From: an uncultured Collinsella sp.
GTDB lineage: Bacteria > Actinomycetota > Coriobacteriia > Coriobacteriales > Coriobacteriaceae
Reading direction: 5' to 3'
Length of the DNA: 7,020 nt
Assembly: GCA_902470265.1 (NCBI GenBank)
Contig: CABRFW010000084.1
Span: forward strand, 1 to 7,020
Part shown: in pieces, positions 6,747 through 7,020 of the stretch
Numbering within the stretch: the first letter of the stretch is position 1
How the letters are laid out: each line of letters opens with the position of its first letter
The notes under the pieces: generated by a model
Seen by the model: only the letters and a program-made list of their open reading frames with translations
Databases searched by the model: none
Told to the model about the DNA's origin: nothing
Translations under genes and position numbers: made by a program

Positions 6747-6932
6747 ATGGCTCATCCCGTAATTGATGCCGACGAGTGCATCGCTTGTGGCGTTTGCGTC
6801 GACTCCTGCCCCGCTGGCGTTCTGGAGCTCCAGGACGTCGCTACCGTCGCTGACGAGGACTCCTGCGTCGCCTGTGGCGCTTGCCAGGACGCTTGCCCCG
6901 CTGGCGCGATCACCGAGATCGTCGAGGAGTAA
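6747..6932 (+). CDS. 2[4Fe-4S] ferredoxin, clostridial type
   Basis: A 61-residue, acidic, soluble electron carrier of the size typical of bacterial 2[4Fe-4S] ferredoxins. Two CxxCxxCxxxCP motifs are complete: Cys11, 14, 17, 21 and Cys40, 43, 46, 50. By the family rule the first three of one motif plus the last of the other bind each cluster. The two halves (CIACGVCVDSCPAG and CVACGACQDACPAG) show the family's internal duplication. It should serve low-potential reactions of an anaerobe, such as pyruvate:ferredoxin oxidoreductase or hydrogenase, but no partner is in the window. The start is ATG 6747, six bases after AGAGGAA; an in-frame ATG at 6681 lies inside the promoter and is rejected. The gene is monocistronic, with its own promoter and terminator. 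Confidence 0.96.
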   Translation: MAHPVIDADECIACGVCVDSCPAGVLELQDVATVADEDSCVACGACQDACPAGAITEIVEE

Positions 6933-6966
6933 CAACTCCCCACTTGCACACTCAAAAGTACACCGT

Positions 6967-7018
6967 GCACAAAAAAAGGAGGCCTCCGCATCGCCGCGGA
7001 GGCCTCCTTTTTTTGTGC
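6967..7018. terminator. Strong bidirectional intrinsic terminator
   Basis: A perfect 23-bp stem (6967-6989 with 6996-7018) around a 6-base loop. The GC-rich core GGAGGCCTCCGC is flanked by seven A on the left and seven T on the right, so it reads as an intrinsic terminator in both directions. It ends the ferredoxin transcript and probably that of a convergent gene just beyond the right edge. Confidence 0.95.
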
Positions 7019-7020
7019 GG

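Overview
The window reads as chromosomal DNA of a GC-rich, anaerobic, Gram-positive actinobacterium, most likely a gut Coriobacteriia close to Collinsella. Three things suggest this: the gene order dnaK-grpE-dnaJ-hspR with a MerR-type HspR repressor, which is the actinobacterial heat-shock operon layout; strongly G/C-biased codons; and a small clostridial-type 2[4Fe-4S] ferredoxin. The genus is inferred, not proven.

Layout, left to right. Positions 1-1432 (minus strand) hold the first 477 codons of an aconitase-superfamily hydratase resembling E. coli YbhJ; its C-terminal swivel domain lies beyond the left edge. Positions 1433-1903 form a 471-base gap with no convincing gene but rich in inverted repeats: a 12-bp hairpin starting at the hspR stop codon, a 13-bp near-perfect pair of arms bounding 1649-1875, a nested 15-bp stem enclosing three small hairpins (1765-1863), and a separate 8-bp inverted repeat (1607-1635). 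This is the least explained part of the window.

Positions 1904-6203 (minus strand, transcribed right to left) hold the complete chaperone operon: dnaK, grpE (2 bases after dnaK), dnaJ (after a 107-base gap with two strong GC hairpins) and hspR. DnaK binds unfolded protein, DnaJ delivers substrate and stimulates its ATPase, and GrpE exchanges its nucleotide. HspR should repress the operon, in characterised actinobacteria with DnaK as co-repressor. Points of note: DnaK carries a nucleotide-domain insertion usually regarded as a Gram-negative mark, DnaJ lacks the zinc-finger domain, and grpE has a strong internal start site.

Positions 6204-6746 are a 543-base gap. It holds the dnaK leader and an AT-rich promoter region with a 14-bp palindrome, then a stretch with possible RNA structure and a run of six T, then the ferredoxin promoter. 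On the plus strand, 6747-6932 encodes the 61-residue ferredoxin, followed by a 23-bp perfect-stem bidirectional terminator at the right edge, which suggests a convergent gene just outside.
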